From assembly GCF_001905885.1 (NCBI RefSeq), contig NZ_LIYH01000007.1, forward strand, positions 186,001 to 250,000: DNA of 64,000 nt, in the 5' to 3' direction. The notes beneath the pieces are model-generated. The model was given only the letters and a program-made list of their open reading frames with translations. It searched no databases and had not been told where the DNA came from. Source of the stretch: Streptomyces sp. CB03234. Lineage in GTDB: Bacteria > Actinomycetota > Actinomycetes > Streptomycetales > Streptomycetaceae. The position numbers and the translations under genes were made by a program. Positions 16,338-24,536 of this stretch are shown piece after piece. Position 1 is the first letter of the stretch; each line of letters starts with the position of its first letter.

Positions 16338-16370
16338 GCCGCCTCCCCACCCCTGAGGTGAGGAGGCGGC
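16338..16370 (-). terminator. Hairpin between argG and argH
   Basis: The inverted repeat GCCGCCTCC/GGAGGCGGC has a 9-bp stem and 15-nt loop in the 80-nt argG-argH spacer. It could be a partial terminator or a stabilising hairpin that adjusts argH expression. Confidence 0.5.
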
Positions 16371-16387
16371 TGTCGAACGAATCGGGG

Positions 16388-17581
16388 TCAGGCCAGGTCA
16401 CGCTTGGCGGCGATCTTCGACGACAGGGCGAAGATGTCGATGAAGCCCTGCGCCTTCGACTGGTCGAAGGTGTCGCCCGAGTCGTACGTCGCGAGGTTGA
16501 AGTCGTACAGCGACTCGTCCGACTTCCGGCCGGTGACGACGGCGCGGCCGCCGTGCAGGGTCATCCGGATGTCGCCGGAGACGTGCTGGTTGGCCTCGTT
16601 GATGAAGCCGTCCAGGGCCCGCTTGAGCGGCGAGAACCACAGGCCGTCGTAGACCAGCTCGCCCCAGCGCTGCTCGACCTGCCGCTTGTAGCGGGCCAGC
16701 TCGCGCTCGACGGTGACGTTCTCCAGCTCCTGGTGGGCGGTGATCAGCGCGATGGCGCCGGGGGCCTCGTAGACCTCGCGGGACTTGATGCCGACCAGCC
16801 GGTCCTCGACCATGTCGATCCGGCCGATGCCCTGGGCGCCGGCGCGCTGGTTGAGCTGCTGGATCGCCTGGAGGACGGTGACGGGCTGCCCGTCGATGGC
16901 GACCGGGACACCCTCCTTGAAGGTGATGATCACCTCGTCGGCCTCGCGCGGGGTGGCCGGGTTCGAGGTGTACTCGTAGATGTCCTCGATCGGCGCGTTC
17001 CAGATGTCCTCGAGGAAGCCGGTCTCGACGGCCCGCCCGAAGACGTTCTGGTCGATGGAGTACGGGGACTTCTTGGTGGTCGCGATCGGCAGCTCGGCCT
17101 TCTCGGCGAAGGCGATGGCCTTGTCGCGGGTCATCGCGTAGTCACGCACCGGGGCGATGCACTTCAGGTCGGGGCCGAGGGCCTGGATGCCGGCCTCGAA
17201 GCGGACCTGGTCGTTGCCCTTGCCGGTGCAGCCGTGGGCGACGATCGAGGCGTCGTGCTTCTTGGCGGCGGCGACCAGGTGCTTGACGATCGCGGGCCGG
17301 GAGAGCGCCGAGACCAGCGGGTAGCGGTCCATGTACAGGGCGTTGGCCTTGATCGCCGGGAGGCAGTACTCGTCGGCGAACTCGTCCTTGGCGTCCGCGA
17401 CCTCGGCCTCGACCGCACCGCAGGCGAGCGCGCGCTTGCGGATGACGTCCAGGTCCTCGCCGCCCTGGCCGACGTCCACGGCGACGGCGATGACCTCGGC
17501 ACCCGTCTCCTCGGCGATCCAGCCGATGGCGACGGAGGTGTCCAGTCCGCCCGAGTAGGCGAGTACGACGCGCTCGGTCAC
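16388..17581 (-). CDS. argG: Argininosuccinate synthase
   Basis: A 397-residue ATP-dependent ligase joining citrulline and aspartate. The N-type ATP pyrophosphatase loop AYSGGLDTS is at residues 8-16. Other family blocks are VDVGQGG, AHGCTGKGNDQVRFE and YRPVVSALSRP-like substrate residues (DRYPLVSALSRP). I start it at GTG 17581 (VTERVVLAYSGG) with AGGAG 6 nt upstream, rather than the upstream ATG at 17602, which would include the ribosome site. A good sigma-HrdB promoter overlapped by ARG-box-like half-sites lies just upstream. Confidence 0.96.
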   Translation of the reverse strand: MTERVVLAYSGGLDTSVAIGWIAEETGAEVIAVAVDVGQGGEDLDVIRKRALACGAVEAEVADAKDEFADEYCLPAIKANALYMDRYPLVSALSRPAIVKHLVAAAKKHDASIVAHGCTGKGNDQVRFEAGIQALGPDLKCIAPVRDYAMTRDKAIAFAEKAELPIATTKKSPYSIDQNVFGRAVETGFLEDIWNAPIEDIYEYTSNPATPREADEVIITFKEGVPVAIDGQPVTVLQAIQQLNQRAGAQGIGRIDMVEDRLVGIKSREVYEAPGAIALITAHQELENVTVERELARYKRQVEQRWGELVYDGLWFSPLKRALDGFINEANQHVSGDIRMTLHGGRAVVTGRKSDESLYDFNLATYDSGDTFDQSKAQGFIDIFALSSKIAAKRDLA

Positions 17582-17597
17582 GGGTTTCTCCTTACGG

Positions 17598-17646
17598 TGC
17601 ATTCACTGACAGGTATAACTATGCAGAGCGCCGTATGTTTTGTCAA
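17598..17646 (-). promoter_or_regulatory. argG promoter with ARG-box-like sites
   Basis: On the minus strand, -35 TTGACA (17646-17641) and -10 CATAGT (17623-17618) are 17 nt apart. The -10 is embedded in TGCATAGTTATACC, and a second half-site GTGAATGCA ends at 17598. Outer TGCAT/ATGCA symmetry spans 17598-17625. AT-rich TGCAT half-sites at arginine promoters fit ArgR operators, and the same type of element is seen at argC. Confidence 0.55.
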
Positions 17647-17883
17647 CGCCGGGCCCGGACGGCCCGACGGCGGGGTGGCCGGTCCCGCGACGCCCCGGCA
17701 GGGGCCCCGGGGGCGCACCCGCCGCGCGACGCCGGCACCCGGCGCGGACACCGGGGGTTCGCGCACCCCCACCCCATCGGTGAATTTTCAACTCTGACGC
17801 CGTGTTATCGAGCGCCGGAAAGGAATTCACTTCACCTTTCGAGCAGTTGATCCCTCATCGAAGCTATTGAATGGGCAACCGTG
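17647..17883. other. Intergenic region between argG and the lasso cluster
   Basis: A gene-free stretch. The argG side is very GC rich. From about 17775 it becomes clearly more AT rich. An inverted pair GTGAATT (17779-17785) and AATTCAC (17823-17829) is present. The base-composition change marks a plausible left border of the lasso cluster. Confidence 0.4.
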
Positions 17884-17911
17884 TTGCAATACCGGTATCA
17901 ACGTCTACGCT
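17884..17911 (+). promoter_or_regulatory. Putative promoter of the lasso cluster
   Basis: TTGCAA (17884-17889) and TACGCT (17906-17911) are spaced 16 nt, with a predicted start about 45 nt before the precursor gene. A 10-bp palindrome ATACCGGTAT (17889-17898) sits between them and could be an operator. Confidence 0.4.
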
Positions 17912-17960
17912 GGACAGTGAGATTGAGGATGTGAATGACAACAGAAAGGAGGTGTGCGAG

Positions 17961-18071
17961 ATGCGCGTCTACGAACGTCCGACGCTGACCGCGGCAGGAT
18001 CGTTCCGCAGGACCGGCCTGGGCACCACCAGGGGGCCGGAAAAGCACCTCGTCCTGAAGTTCAGCTTGTGA
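17961..18071 (+). CDS. Lasso peptide precursor
   Basis: A 36-residue precursor starting at ATG 17961 behind an excellent ribosome site, AAAGGAGGTG, 6 nt upstream. The leader is MRVYERPTLTAAGSFRRTG (19 residues). It contains the YxxP-x-L recognition motif (YERPTL) bound by RRE proteins and the conserved Thr at the position before last (T18). The predicted core is LGTTRGPEKHLVLKFSL (17 residues). Leu1 would be joined to the side chain of Glu8 as an 8-residue macrolactam, with Lys9-Leu17 as the threaded tail. There is no Cys, so it is class II. The core boundary is inferred from the Thr(-2) rule. The sequence was not recognised as any lasso peptide I know. Confidence 0.85.
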   Translation: MRVYERPTLTAAGSFRRTGLGTTRGPEKHLVLKFSL

Positions 18072-18152
18072 GCATTTCCGCATGGCGGCGGGTTGCGGCA
18101 TCCATTCCCGCAGCCCCCGTCCTTTGATCTTTCCGCCCGGGGAGAGACCGTC

Positions 18153-19964
18153 ATGGCGTGTGCCGACTGGTTCGTCGTCCTTCCGGACTCCGCTTCGGCG
18201 GCGCGGGTCGGAGCCGCGCTGCGCGGCCCGGCGGTCCAGGAGGTCAGCCACCCGTCGGGCCGGCCCTGGCTGCTCGGCAGCTGGGCCTCCCGGGACATGG
18301 CCGTCGGCGAGGCGGGCCGGGTGAGGATCGCGGTCGTCGGTGACCACGCGACCACCGCCGGACGGCTCACCGCGGCGGCCCGCCGGACGGACACGCTCGC
18401 CGGCCTCGACGCGTTGGCCGGGTCCCTGGTCGGAAGCGTGCACCTGGCCGCCTCGGTCGCCGGATGCGTACGCGTCCAGGGGACCGTCACCGGCCTCCGC
18501 CGGGTGTTCCACGCCCGGATCGGTGACGTCACGGTGGCCGCCGACCGGGCCGACGTCCTGGCCGGCCTGCTCGACGCGGAGGTCGACGAACAGCGACTGG
18601 CCGTCCACCTGCTGAACACGTCCGGACTGCACCCGGTGACGGGCGAGCCCGTGTGGCGCGGCGTGCACGCCCTGCCGCCCCGTCACTACCTGGCGCTGGA
18701 CCCCGACGGGCAGCGGCCACGGGCCGTCGGCTGGTGGTCCCCTCCCGAGCCGGTGGTGCCGATGGCCGAGGGCGCGCACGCGCTGCGGGACGCGCTGGCG
18801 GCCGCTGTCGAGGCCCGCGTACGGGGCCGGGACGTGGTGAGCTGCGACCTGGGCGGGCTGGACTCGACCTCGGTGTGCTCCCTGGCCGCCCGCGACGGGG
18901 CGAAGGTCGTCGCGTACACCGCCGAAGGCCTCGACCCCATGGGCGACGACGTGACCTGGGCCCGCCGGACGGTCACCGCGCTGGGCGGTGTGGAGCACCA
19001 CGTCATCCCCGGGGACCGCCTGCCCATGGTGTACGAGGGCCTCGGCGACGTGGACGACCGCTTCGACGAGCCGTGCCCGGTCGCCGTCCAGCGCGACCGC
19101 TGGATGGCCATCCCCCGGCTGGCCACGTCACGCGGATCGCGGCTGCACCTGACCGGCTTCGGCGGCGACGAGCTGCTCGCCGGCTCGCCCGCGCACCTGC
19201 ACGCGCTGATGCGTACGCGTCCCAGGACCGCCCTGCAGCGGGTGCGCGGCTTCGCCGCCCAGCGCCCGTGGCCGTACCGGGAAACGCTCCGGCAGCTGTG
19301 GGACAACAGCACCTACCGGGCCTGGCTCGCCCGGGTCGGTGAACAGCTCACCGCCGTACCGCCCCCGTTGGAGACACCGACCCTGGACTGGGGCACACCG
19401 CCGCGCATGCCCCCGTGGGCGACGCCCGACGCGGTCGACGCGGTGCGTGAGCTGATCCGTTCCGCCGCCCGCGGCGCCGAACCGCTGGCGCCGACCCGCG
19501 GGCAGCACGTCGAGTTGGAGGCCATGGGCAGCACCTCCCGCATGGTGCGGCAGCTGGGTCAGATGGCCGCCCGCATCGGGCTCGGGCTCGCCGCTCCGTA
19601 CTACGACGACCGCGTGCTCGAAGCGGGCCTGTCGGTGCGGCCGCAGGACAGGATCACCCCCTGGCGGTACAAGCCGCTCATCGTCGAGGCGATGCGCGGC
19701 ATCGTCCCCGACGAGAGCCTGACCCGCCACACCAAGGACGGCGGGGACCAGGAGGTGGAGGCGGGGCTGCGGGAGAACCGTGGCGCGTTGCTGGCCCTGT
19801 GCGACGACTCCCGGCTTGCCCGCCTCGGCCTGATCGACGCGGACGCGCTGCGCGAGGTGTGCGCACGGCCGCTGCCCCCTGCCCTGCAATTCGACGCGCT
19901 GTACCAGACGGTGGCGTGCGAAATGTGGCTGCGCGCGCGGGAATCCGTCACCATTCCGGGCTGA
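18153..19964 (+). CDS. Lasso peptide cyclase, asparagine-synthetase-like
   Basis: A 603-residue protein related to asparagine synthetase B. It would adenylate the core Glu8 side chain and form the isopeptide bond with the N-terminal amine. The N-terminal third is a degenerate amidotransferase-like domain with no usable catalytic Cys at position 2. The PP-loop ATP site reads SCDLGGLDSTS (about 230-240), and a second conserved block is TGFGGDELLAG (334-344). The start is ATG 18153 with GGGGAG about 8 nt upstream. It lies 81 nt after the precursor and 26 nt before the RRE gene. Confidence 0.92.
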   Translation: MACADWFVVLPDSASAARVGAALRGPAVQEVSHPSGRPWLLGSWASRDMAVGEAGRVRIAVVGDHATTAGRLTAAARRTDTLAGLDALAGSLVGSVHLAASVAGCVRVQGTVTGLRRVFHARIGDVTVAADRADVLAGLLDAEVDEQRLAVHLLNTSGLHPVTGEPVWRGVHALPPRHYLALDPDGQRPRAVGWWSPPEPVVPMAEGAHALRDALAAAVEARVRGRDVVSCDLGGLDSTSVCSLAARDGAKVVAYTAEGLDPMGDDVTWARRTVTALGGVEHHVIPGDRLPMVYEGLGDVDDRFDEPCPVAVQRDRWMAIPRLATSRGSRLHLTGFGGDELLAGSPAHLHALMRTRPRTALQRVRGFAAQRPWPYRETLRQLWDNSTYRAWLARVGEQLTAVPPPLETPTLDWGTPPRMPPWATPDAVDAVRELIRSAARGAEPLAPTRGQHVELEAMGSTSRMVRQLGQMAARIGLGLAAPYYDDRVLEAGLSVRPQDRITPWRYKPLIVEAMRGIVPDESLTRHTKDGGDQEVEAGLRENRGALLALCDDSRLARLGLIDADALREVCARPLPPALQFDALYQTVACEMWLRARESVTIPG

Positions 19965-19990
19965 TTCCTACGGTCGATGTGGAGATGGTC

Positions 19991-20311
19991 ATGACGTTCA
20001 CTTTGCGCGACGGTGTGTTCACGGTCGAGACGGAGTACGGAATCGCACTCCTCGATGAGGACCGCGACCAGTATTGGACGCTCAATCCGAGCGCCGCCCT
20101 CATTCTGCGGACGCTGCTGGACGGCGGCAGCGCCGACGACGCCGTACGAACGCTCACCCAGGAGTACGCGGTCGAGAAGGACACCGCACACCGGGACGTC
20201 CAGGAACTGGTCGGTGAATTGAGCGCGGCGGGCCTGGCGGAGGAGGACACCGGACGCCCGCTCGTACGGCACGGCATACGCCGGTGGCGGCCGGAGAAGA
20301 AAAGCCGGTGA
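19991..20311 (+). CDS. Lasso RRE protein (PqqD-like, B1)
   Basis: A 106-residue PqqD-like RiPP recognition element. The fold begins FTLRDGVFTVETEYGIALLDEDRDQYWTLN (beta strands) followed by three helices ending VQELVGELSAAGLAE. It should bind the YERPTL motif of the leader and deliver the precursor to the peptidase. ATG 19991 has GGAG 6 nt upstream. It stands alone, not fused to the peptidase, which is the usual split B1/B2 arrangement of actinobacterial lasso clusters. Confidence 0.9.
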   Translation: MTFTLRDGVFTVETEYGIALLDEDRDQYWTLNPSAALILRTLLDGGSADDAVRTLTQEYAVEKDTAHRDVQELVGELSAAGLAEEDTGRPLVRHGIRRWRPEKKSR

Positions 20312-20324
20312 GGAAGAAAAGCCG

Positions 20325-20759
20325 ATGAGTACGCCGGAAGCCATTTTCCACCGCCCGCGTTCGGTGCCCCTGCGGCGCCGGATCCTGGTCCGGCTCGTCG
20401 TGGGCGTCGCGCGGCTCCTCGCCACCCGGCGTCCCCGTCACATCCGTGCCGTACTGGACCGGCTCCGCCGCGGCGCCCGCCCGGCCACCGTCGAACAGAC
20501 CCGGGCCGCCCGGGACGCCGTGGTCGCGGTCAGCCTGGCCTGCGGCGGCCGGGAAGGGTGCCTGCCCCGGTCCCTGGCCACCACGCTGCTGTGCCGGCTG
20601 CACGGCCAGTGGCCGACGTGGTGCGTGGGCGCGCGGCGCCTGCCGCCCTTCGGCGCGCACGCCTGGGTGGAGGCGGAGGGGGTGCCGGTGGGCGAGGACT
20701 ATCCACCCGACTACTTCCGCCCGCTCCTCACCGTGCCCGCCGTGAGTGCCGACCGGTGA
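20325..20759 (+). CDS. Lasso leader peptidase (transglutaminase-like, B2)
   Basis: A 144-residue transglutaminase-like cysteine protease that removes the leader peptide. The likely triad is Cys79 (in REGCLPRSLATTLLCRL), His112 (in FGAHAWVEAEG) and Asp125 (in VGEDYPPDYF). The N-terminus is Arg-rich. The start is ATG 20325 with a modest GAGGAA site. It is 13 nt after the RRE gene, and its stop overlaps the exporter start by GTGA, so the genes are translationally coupled. Confidence 0.9.
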   Translation: MSTPEAIFHRPRSVPLRRRILVRLVVGVARLLATRRPRHIRAVLDRLRRGARPATVEQTRAARDAVVAVSLACGGREGCLPRSLATTLLCRLHGQWPTWCVGARRLPPFGAHAWVEAEGVPVGEDYPPDYFRPLLTVPAVSADR

Positions 20760-22513
20760 GCCCCCGAGCGGCCGGCGGGCGTCGCCGGATCGGCCTCCGG
20801 GGCGTCCTGCGTCTGCTGTACGGACACCGGCGGTGGGTCGGCCTCGCCGTGCTGCTGACGCTGAGCGCTTCGGCACTGAGCCTGGCCCAGCCCCTGCTGG
20901 TGAAGAAGGTGATCGAGTCGACCTCGTCCGGGAGCGCGGTCGGGCCGGTCATCGCGCTGCTGGTCGTCTTCTTCGTCGCACAGGTGCTGGTACAGGGCCT
21001 CGCCCAGTACGTCGTGGCCCGCACGGGCGAAGGCATCGTGCTGGGTATCCGGCTCCGCCTCGTCCGGCATGTGCTGCGGCTGCCGATGGCCGTGTACGAC
21101 CGGCAGCGCATCGGCGACCTGATCTCGCGCGCCGGCACCGACAGCACCACCCTGCGGCTGCTCATCGCCGAGGGCTTCACGGACGCGGTGACCGGCGGCA
21201 TCGCGCTGGCCGGCGTCGTGGCGCTGATGCTGTGGCTCGACTGGCTGCTGTTCCTCGTCGTGCTGGCCCTGGTGGCGGTCGCCTCGGTGGTCGTGGGCTC
21301 GGTCCTGCGCGGCATCGAGGCCGCCTCGGTGGTCACCCAGCGGGAGACGGGTGCGATGACCGCCGATCTGGAGCGCGCGCTCTCCGCCATCCGTACCGTC
21401 CGGGCCAGCCGCGCCGAGCAGCGCGAGACGGACCGCATCGCCGATCGGGCCCGGTCGGCGTACGCGGGGAGCATACGGATGGCGAAGCTCGACGCGGTGG
21501 TGGCACCGGCGATCGAGCTGGCCGTCAAGGGGTCGTTCATCGTCGTGCTGCTCGTCGGCGGTCTGCGCGTCGCCGACCGGCAGGGCTCGCTGGCCGATCT
21601 CGCCGCGTTCCTGCTGTACATGATCTATCTGGTGGGGCCGATCGGCATGCTGTTCCAGTCCCTCAGCACCATGGAGCAGGGCGTGGGGGCGTACCGCCGG
21701 GTCACGGACGTGATGGCCATGCCCACCGAGCAGGACACCGTTCGCGAGCCGGTCCCCCGGGCGGTGTCCGGGCCGCCGCGCGCGCCGGTGCTGGAGTTCC
21801 GTGACGTGTGGTTCGGCTACGAGCCGCACCGCCCCGTCCTTCGGGGGGTGAGTTTCGAGGTGCCGCCGAGGTCCCATGTCGCGCTGGTCGGCAACTCCGG
21901 CGTCGGCAAGTCGACCGTCTTCGCGCTCATCGAGCGCTTCTACGACCCGGATCGCGGCCGTATCCTCTTCGACGGCCAGGACGTCGCCGCGCTCGGCCGC
22001 GCCGAGCACCGCGCCCGTATCGGCCTGGTGGAGCAGCACGCCCCGGTGATGTACGGGACGCTGCGGGAGAACCTGATGTACGCCGCCCCCGACGCCGGGC
22101 CGGAGGAGCTGGAGCGGGTGCTCGAACTGGCGCATCTCACCGACCTGGTGTCCCGGTTGCCGCGCGGCCTGGACACCGACGCCGGTGAGCACGGCATGTC
22201 GCTGTCCGGCGGCGAACGCCAGCGGATCGCGATCGCCCGGTCCCTGCTGGCCCGGCCCGAGCTGCTGCTGCTCGACGAGCCGACGGCGCACCTGGACGCG
22301 GCCAACGAGGAGGCGCTGCGCCGGTCGATCCGGCACACCACGGCCGAGTGCGCGCTGCTGGTCATCGCCCACCGGTTCTCGACGATCCGCGCGGCGGACC
22401 TGATCGTCGTCCTGGACGGGGGGCGCGTCGTCGCCACCGGCAGCCATGACGAACTGCTGGACACCAGCGGCCACTACCGTCTTTTGTCGGACGCGCAACC
22501 GGCCGGACGATAA
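20756..22513 (+). CDS. Lasso peptide ABC exporter (fused TMD-NBD)
   Basis: A 585-residue exporter half-transporter. An N-terminal membrane domain of about six helices (residues 25-310) is followed by an ATPase domain with Walker A GNSGVGKST (379-387), signature LSGGE (483-487) and Walker B LLLLDEPT (503-510). It starts at GTG 20756 inside the peptidase stop (GTGA). It would dimerise, export the mature lasso peptide and give self-protection. No isopeptidase gene is linked. It is the last gene of the cluster. Confidence 0.9.
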   Translation: MSPRAAGGRRRIGLRGVLRLLYGHRRWVGLAVLLTLSASALSLAQPLLVKKVIESTSSGSAVGPVIALLVVFFVAQVLVQGLAQYVVARTGEGIVLGIRLRLVRHVLRLPMAVYDRQRIGDLISRAGTDSTTLRLLIAEGFTDAVTGGIALAGVVALMLWLDWLLFLVVLALVAVASVVVGSVLRGIEAASVVTQRETGAMTADLERALSAIRTVRASRAEQRETDRIADRARSAYAGSIRMAKLDAVVAPAIELAVKGSFIVVLLVGGLRVADRQGSLADLAAFLLYMIYLVGPIGMLFQSLSTMEQGVGAYRRVTDVMAMPTEQDTVREPVPRAVSGPPRAPVLEFRDVWFGYEPHRPVLRGVSFEVPPRSHVALVGNSGVGKSTVFALIERFYDPDRGRILFDGQDVAALGRAEHRARIGLVEQHAPVMYGTLRENLMYAAPDAGPEELERVLELAHLTDLVSRLPRGLDTDAGEHGMSLSGGERQRIAIARSLLARPELLLLDEPTAHLDAANEEALRRSIRHTTAECALLVIAHRFSTIRAADLIVVLDGGRVVATGSHDELLDTSGHYRLLSDAQPAGR

Positions 22514-22520
22514 TGCGCCC

Positions 22521-23114
22521 ATGGGAAAAAGATACGAACGCATCGACGGCCGGATACGGGACTTCATCGAGCAGCAGCCGGTCTTCTTCACCGCCACCGC
22601 CCCGCTGACGGGCGACGGGCACGTCAACCTCTCCCCCAAGGGCCGCAAGGGCACGCTCGTCGTCCTCGACGAACTGACTCTGGCCTACCTCGACTTCGGC
22701 GGCAGTACCGCCGAGACCCTCGCCCACCTGCGCGAGCAGGGCAACGGCCGGATCACCCTCATGTGGTGCGCCTTCAGCGGCCCCCCGAAGGTGCTGCGCG
22801 TGCACGGGAAGGGCGAGGCCGTCTTCCGGGACGACCCACGCTGGGCGGAGTACATCCCGTACTTCAAGGAGGCCGACGGCCCGGCGGCCCGCGCCATCGT
22901 CGTGGTCCACGCCCAGCGGGTCAGTGACTCGTGCGGCTTCGCCGTGCCGTTCATGGACTACCGCGAGGAGCGCACCCAGCACGCCGAGCACTTCGCCCGC
23001 AAGACGGACGAGGAGTTCGCGGCGTACTGCGAGAAGAAGGAGCACCTCGGGGTGAGCCTGGACGGGTTGCCGGCCCTCCCGCTGCCGCTGCCGGCGCGTA
23101 CGGACGTGCCCTAG
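22521..23114 (+). CDS. Pyridoxamine 5'-phosphate oxidase-fold protein
   Basis: A 197-residue flavin- or F420-binding split-barrel protein of the PPOX family (FIEQQPVFFTATAPLTGDGHVNLSPKGRKG at the N-terminus, DSCGFAVPFMDY in the middle). It begins at ATG 22521, only 7 nt after the exporter stop, but no ribosome site precedes it. GATAAT at 22509-22514 would give a leaderless mRNA. It is therefore probably an independent core gene abutting the lasso cluster rather than a tailoring enzyme, although an oxidative role cannot be excluded. Confidence 0.8.
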   Translation: MGKRYERIDGRIRDFIEQQPVFFTATAPLTGDGHVNLSPKGRKGTLVVLDELTLAYLDFGGSTAETLAHLREQGNGRITLMWCAFSGPPKVLRVHGKGEAVFRDDPRWAEYIPYFKEADGPAARAIVVVHAQRVSDSCGFAVPFMDYREERTQHAEHFARKTDEEFAAYCEKKEHLGVSLDGLPALPLPLPARTDVP

Positions 23115-23186
23115 AGCCCTGTCCGGCCCAGCCGTTCGGCCGCGTTCGAGGAGCGGCCGCCGCACGGTGCGCATACGGTCCGGGTC

Positions 23187-23903
23187 ATGCGCCTCGCTCT
23201 CGTCCTCGCGTCCGTGCTCCTGCTGGCCCCCGCCGCGCCCGTGGACCGTGAACCGCTGCCCGCGCGGATGGCGGACACGGGCGGCGGTACGCAGCTGATC
23301 ACGGCCGAAGCCCCGCACGCCCGGTCCACCACCGGGACGGTGACGTGGTGGGACCGGCGCGGCGGGCGGTGGGTGCGGGTGGGGTCGGCGCAGGCGCGGT
23401 TCGGCGCGAACGGCCTGGTGGAGGGGGCGCGGCGCCGCCAGGGCACGTCGACCACACCGACGGGCCTCTACCCCTTCCCGTACGCCTTCGGCATCGAGAC
23501 CGCCCCGCCGGGCACGGCGTTCCCGTACCGCCGGGTGACGCGGGATTCCTGGTGGTGCCAGGACAACCGCTCGCGCGCGTACAACCGCTGGGTGGAGGGG
23601 CTGCCGGCCCACTGCCGGGCGGCGGAGGCGGAGCACCTCATCTCTTACGGGAGGCGGTACGCACACGCGCTGGTGATCGGGTTCAACTACGAGCGCCCGG
23701 TACGCGGGCGCGGCGCGGGCATCTTCCTGCACGTCAAGGGGCGTGGGCCGACGGCCGGTTGTGTGGCCGTGCCGGCGGGCGCGATGCGGCGGATCCTGGC
23801 GTGGGCGGAACCGGCGCGCCGACCGCACATCGCGATCGGTACGAGCGGGGGCGGCCGGACGGCGATCGTCCGGACCGGAGCGCGAGAGAGCGCCGCGCCG
23901 TGA
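23187..23903 (+). CDS. Secreted L,D-transpeptidase-like (YkuD) protein
   Basis: A 238-residue exported protein with an N-terminal signal peptide (MRLALVLASVLLLAPAAPV). The catalytic region FLHVKGRGPTAGCVAVP matches the HxxG...S/TxGC signature of YkuD-type L,D-transpeptidases, with the nucleophile Cys in TAGC. Such proteins cross-link or remodel peptidoglycan. A -10 TACGGT lies 7 nt before ATG 23187, which suggests a leaderless transcript. The gene ends at a strong hairpin facing argR. Confidence 0.8.
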   Translation: MRLALVLASVLLLAPAAPVDREPLPARMADTGGGTQLITAEAPHARSTTGTVTWWDRRGGRWVRVGSAQARFGANGLVEGARRRQGTSTTPTGLYPFPYAFGIETAPPGTAFPYRRVTRDSWWCQDNRSRAYNRWVEGLPAHCRAAEAEHLISYGRRYAHALVIGFNYERPVRGRGAGIFLHVKGRGPTAGCVAVPAGAMRRILAWAEPARRPHIAIGTSGGGRTAIVRTGARESAAP

Positions 23904-23906
23904 GGA

Positions 23907-23936
23907 GAGCGCCGCTCTCGCAAGGGAGCGGCGCTC
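23907..23936. terminator. Bidirectional terminator hairpin
   Basis: Perfect 11-bp arms GAGCGCCGCTC and GAGCGGCGCTC with an 8-nt loop begin 3 nt after the L,D-transpeptidase stop. argR converges from the other side (stop at 23993). Confidence 0.75.
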
Positions 23937-23992
23937 AGCCGGTAGGGCGGCGCCCCACCTTCACGCGGCGCTCCGCGCCGTGGCTGCCGCGG

Positions 23993-24529
23993 CTACCGCT
24001 CCTTCTGCGCCAGCCGCAGCAAGTGGTCCGCGAGCGCCTGGCCGCCGGCCGGGTCGCGGGAGATCAGCAGCAGCGTGTCGTCGCCGGCGATGGTGCCGAG
24101 GATGGCGTGCAGTTCGGCCTGGTCGATGGCCGAGGCGAGGAACTGGGCGGCGCCCGGCGGCGTACGCAGGACCACCAGGTTGGCGGAGGCCTCGGCGGAG
24201 ATCAGCAGCTCGCCCGAGAGGCGCCGCATCCGCTCCTCCTTGGCCGACTCGCCGAGCGGGGCCTGCGGGGTGCGGAAACCGCCCTCGCTGGGCACCGCGT
24301 AGATCAGTTCGCCGCCCGTGTTGCGGATCTTCACCGCGCCCAGCTCGTCGAGGTCCCGGGAGAGCGTCGCCTGGGTGACGCTCAGCCCGTCGTCGGCGAG
24401 GAGCTTCGCCAGCTGGCTCTGGGATCGCACCGGCTGCCGGTTGAGGATGTCCACGATCCGGCGGTGGCGTGCGGTGCGGGTCTGCGGAACGGACGGCCCG
24501 CCGTGCTCAATGTCCTGCGCGTCGGTCAT
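23993..24529 (-). CDS. argR: Arginine repressor
   Basis: A 178-residue ArgR. The N-terminal winged-helix DNA-binding domain contains SQSQLAKLLADDGLSVTQATLSRDLDELGAVK, with the SR residues of the recognition helix. The C-terminal arginine-binding oligomerisation domain contains GTIAGDDTLLLISRD. The start is ATG 24529 (MTDAQDIEHG), 7 nt after argD. It is the last gene of argCJBDR. As in related actinobacteria it should bind ARG boxes upstream of argC and argG when arginine is present. Confidence 0.95.
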   Translation of the reverse strand: MTDAQDIEHGGPSVPQTRTARHRRIVDILNRQPVRSQSQLAKLLADDGLSVTQATLSRDLDELGAVKIRNTGGELIYAVPSEGGFRTPQAPLGESAKEERMRRLSGELLISAEASANLVVLRTPPGAAQFLASAIDQAELHAILGTIAGDDTLLLISRDPAGGQALADHLLRLAQKER

Positions 24530-24536
24530 CGTCGTC

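Noticed and set aside
17871..18071. Longer lasso precursor starting at ATG 17871
   Set aside because: The perfect ribosome site AAAGGAGGTG is placed for ATG 17961, and the shorter leader has the expected motifs.
22521..23114. PPOX protein as a lasso tailoring enzyme
   Set aside because: It abuts the exporter gene but has its own -10 box and no ribosome site. PPOX proteins are common core genes, so it is kept as a neighbour only.
23940..23990. Further GC hairpins after the L,D-transpeptidase terminator
   Set aside because: Stems of only 4-5 bp (such as CGGCG/CGCCG), not distinguishable from background in this composition.
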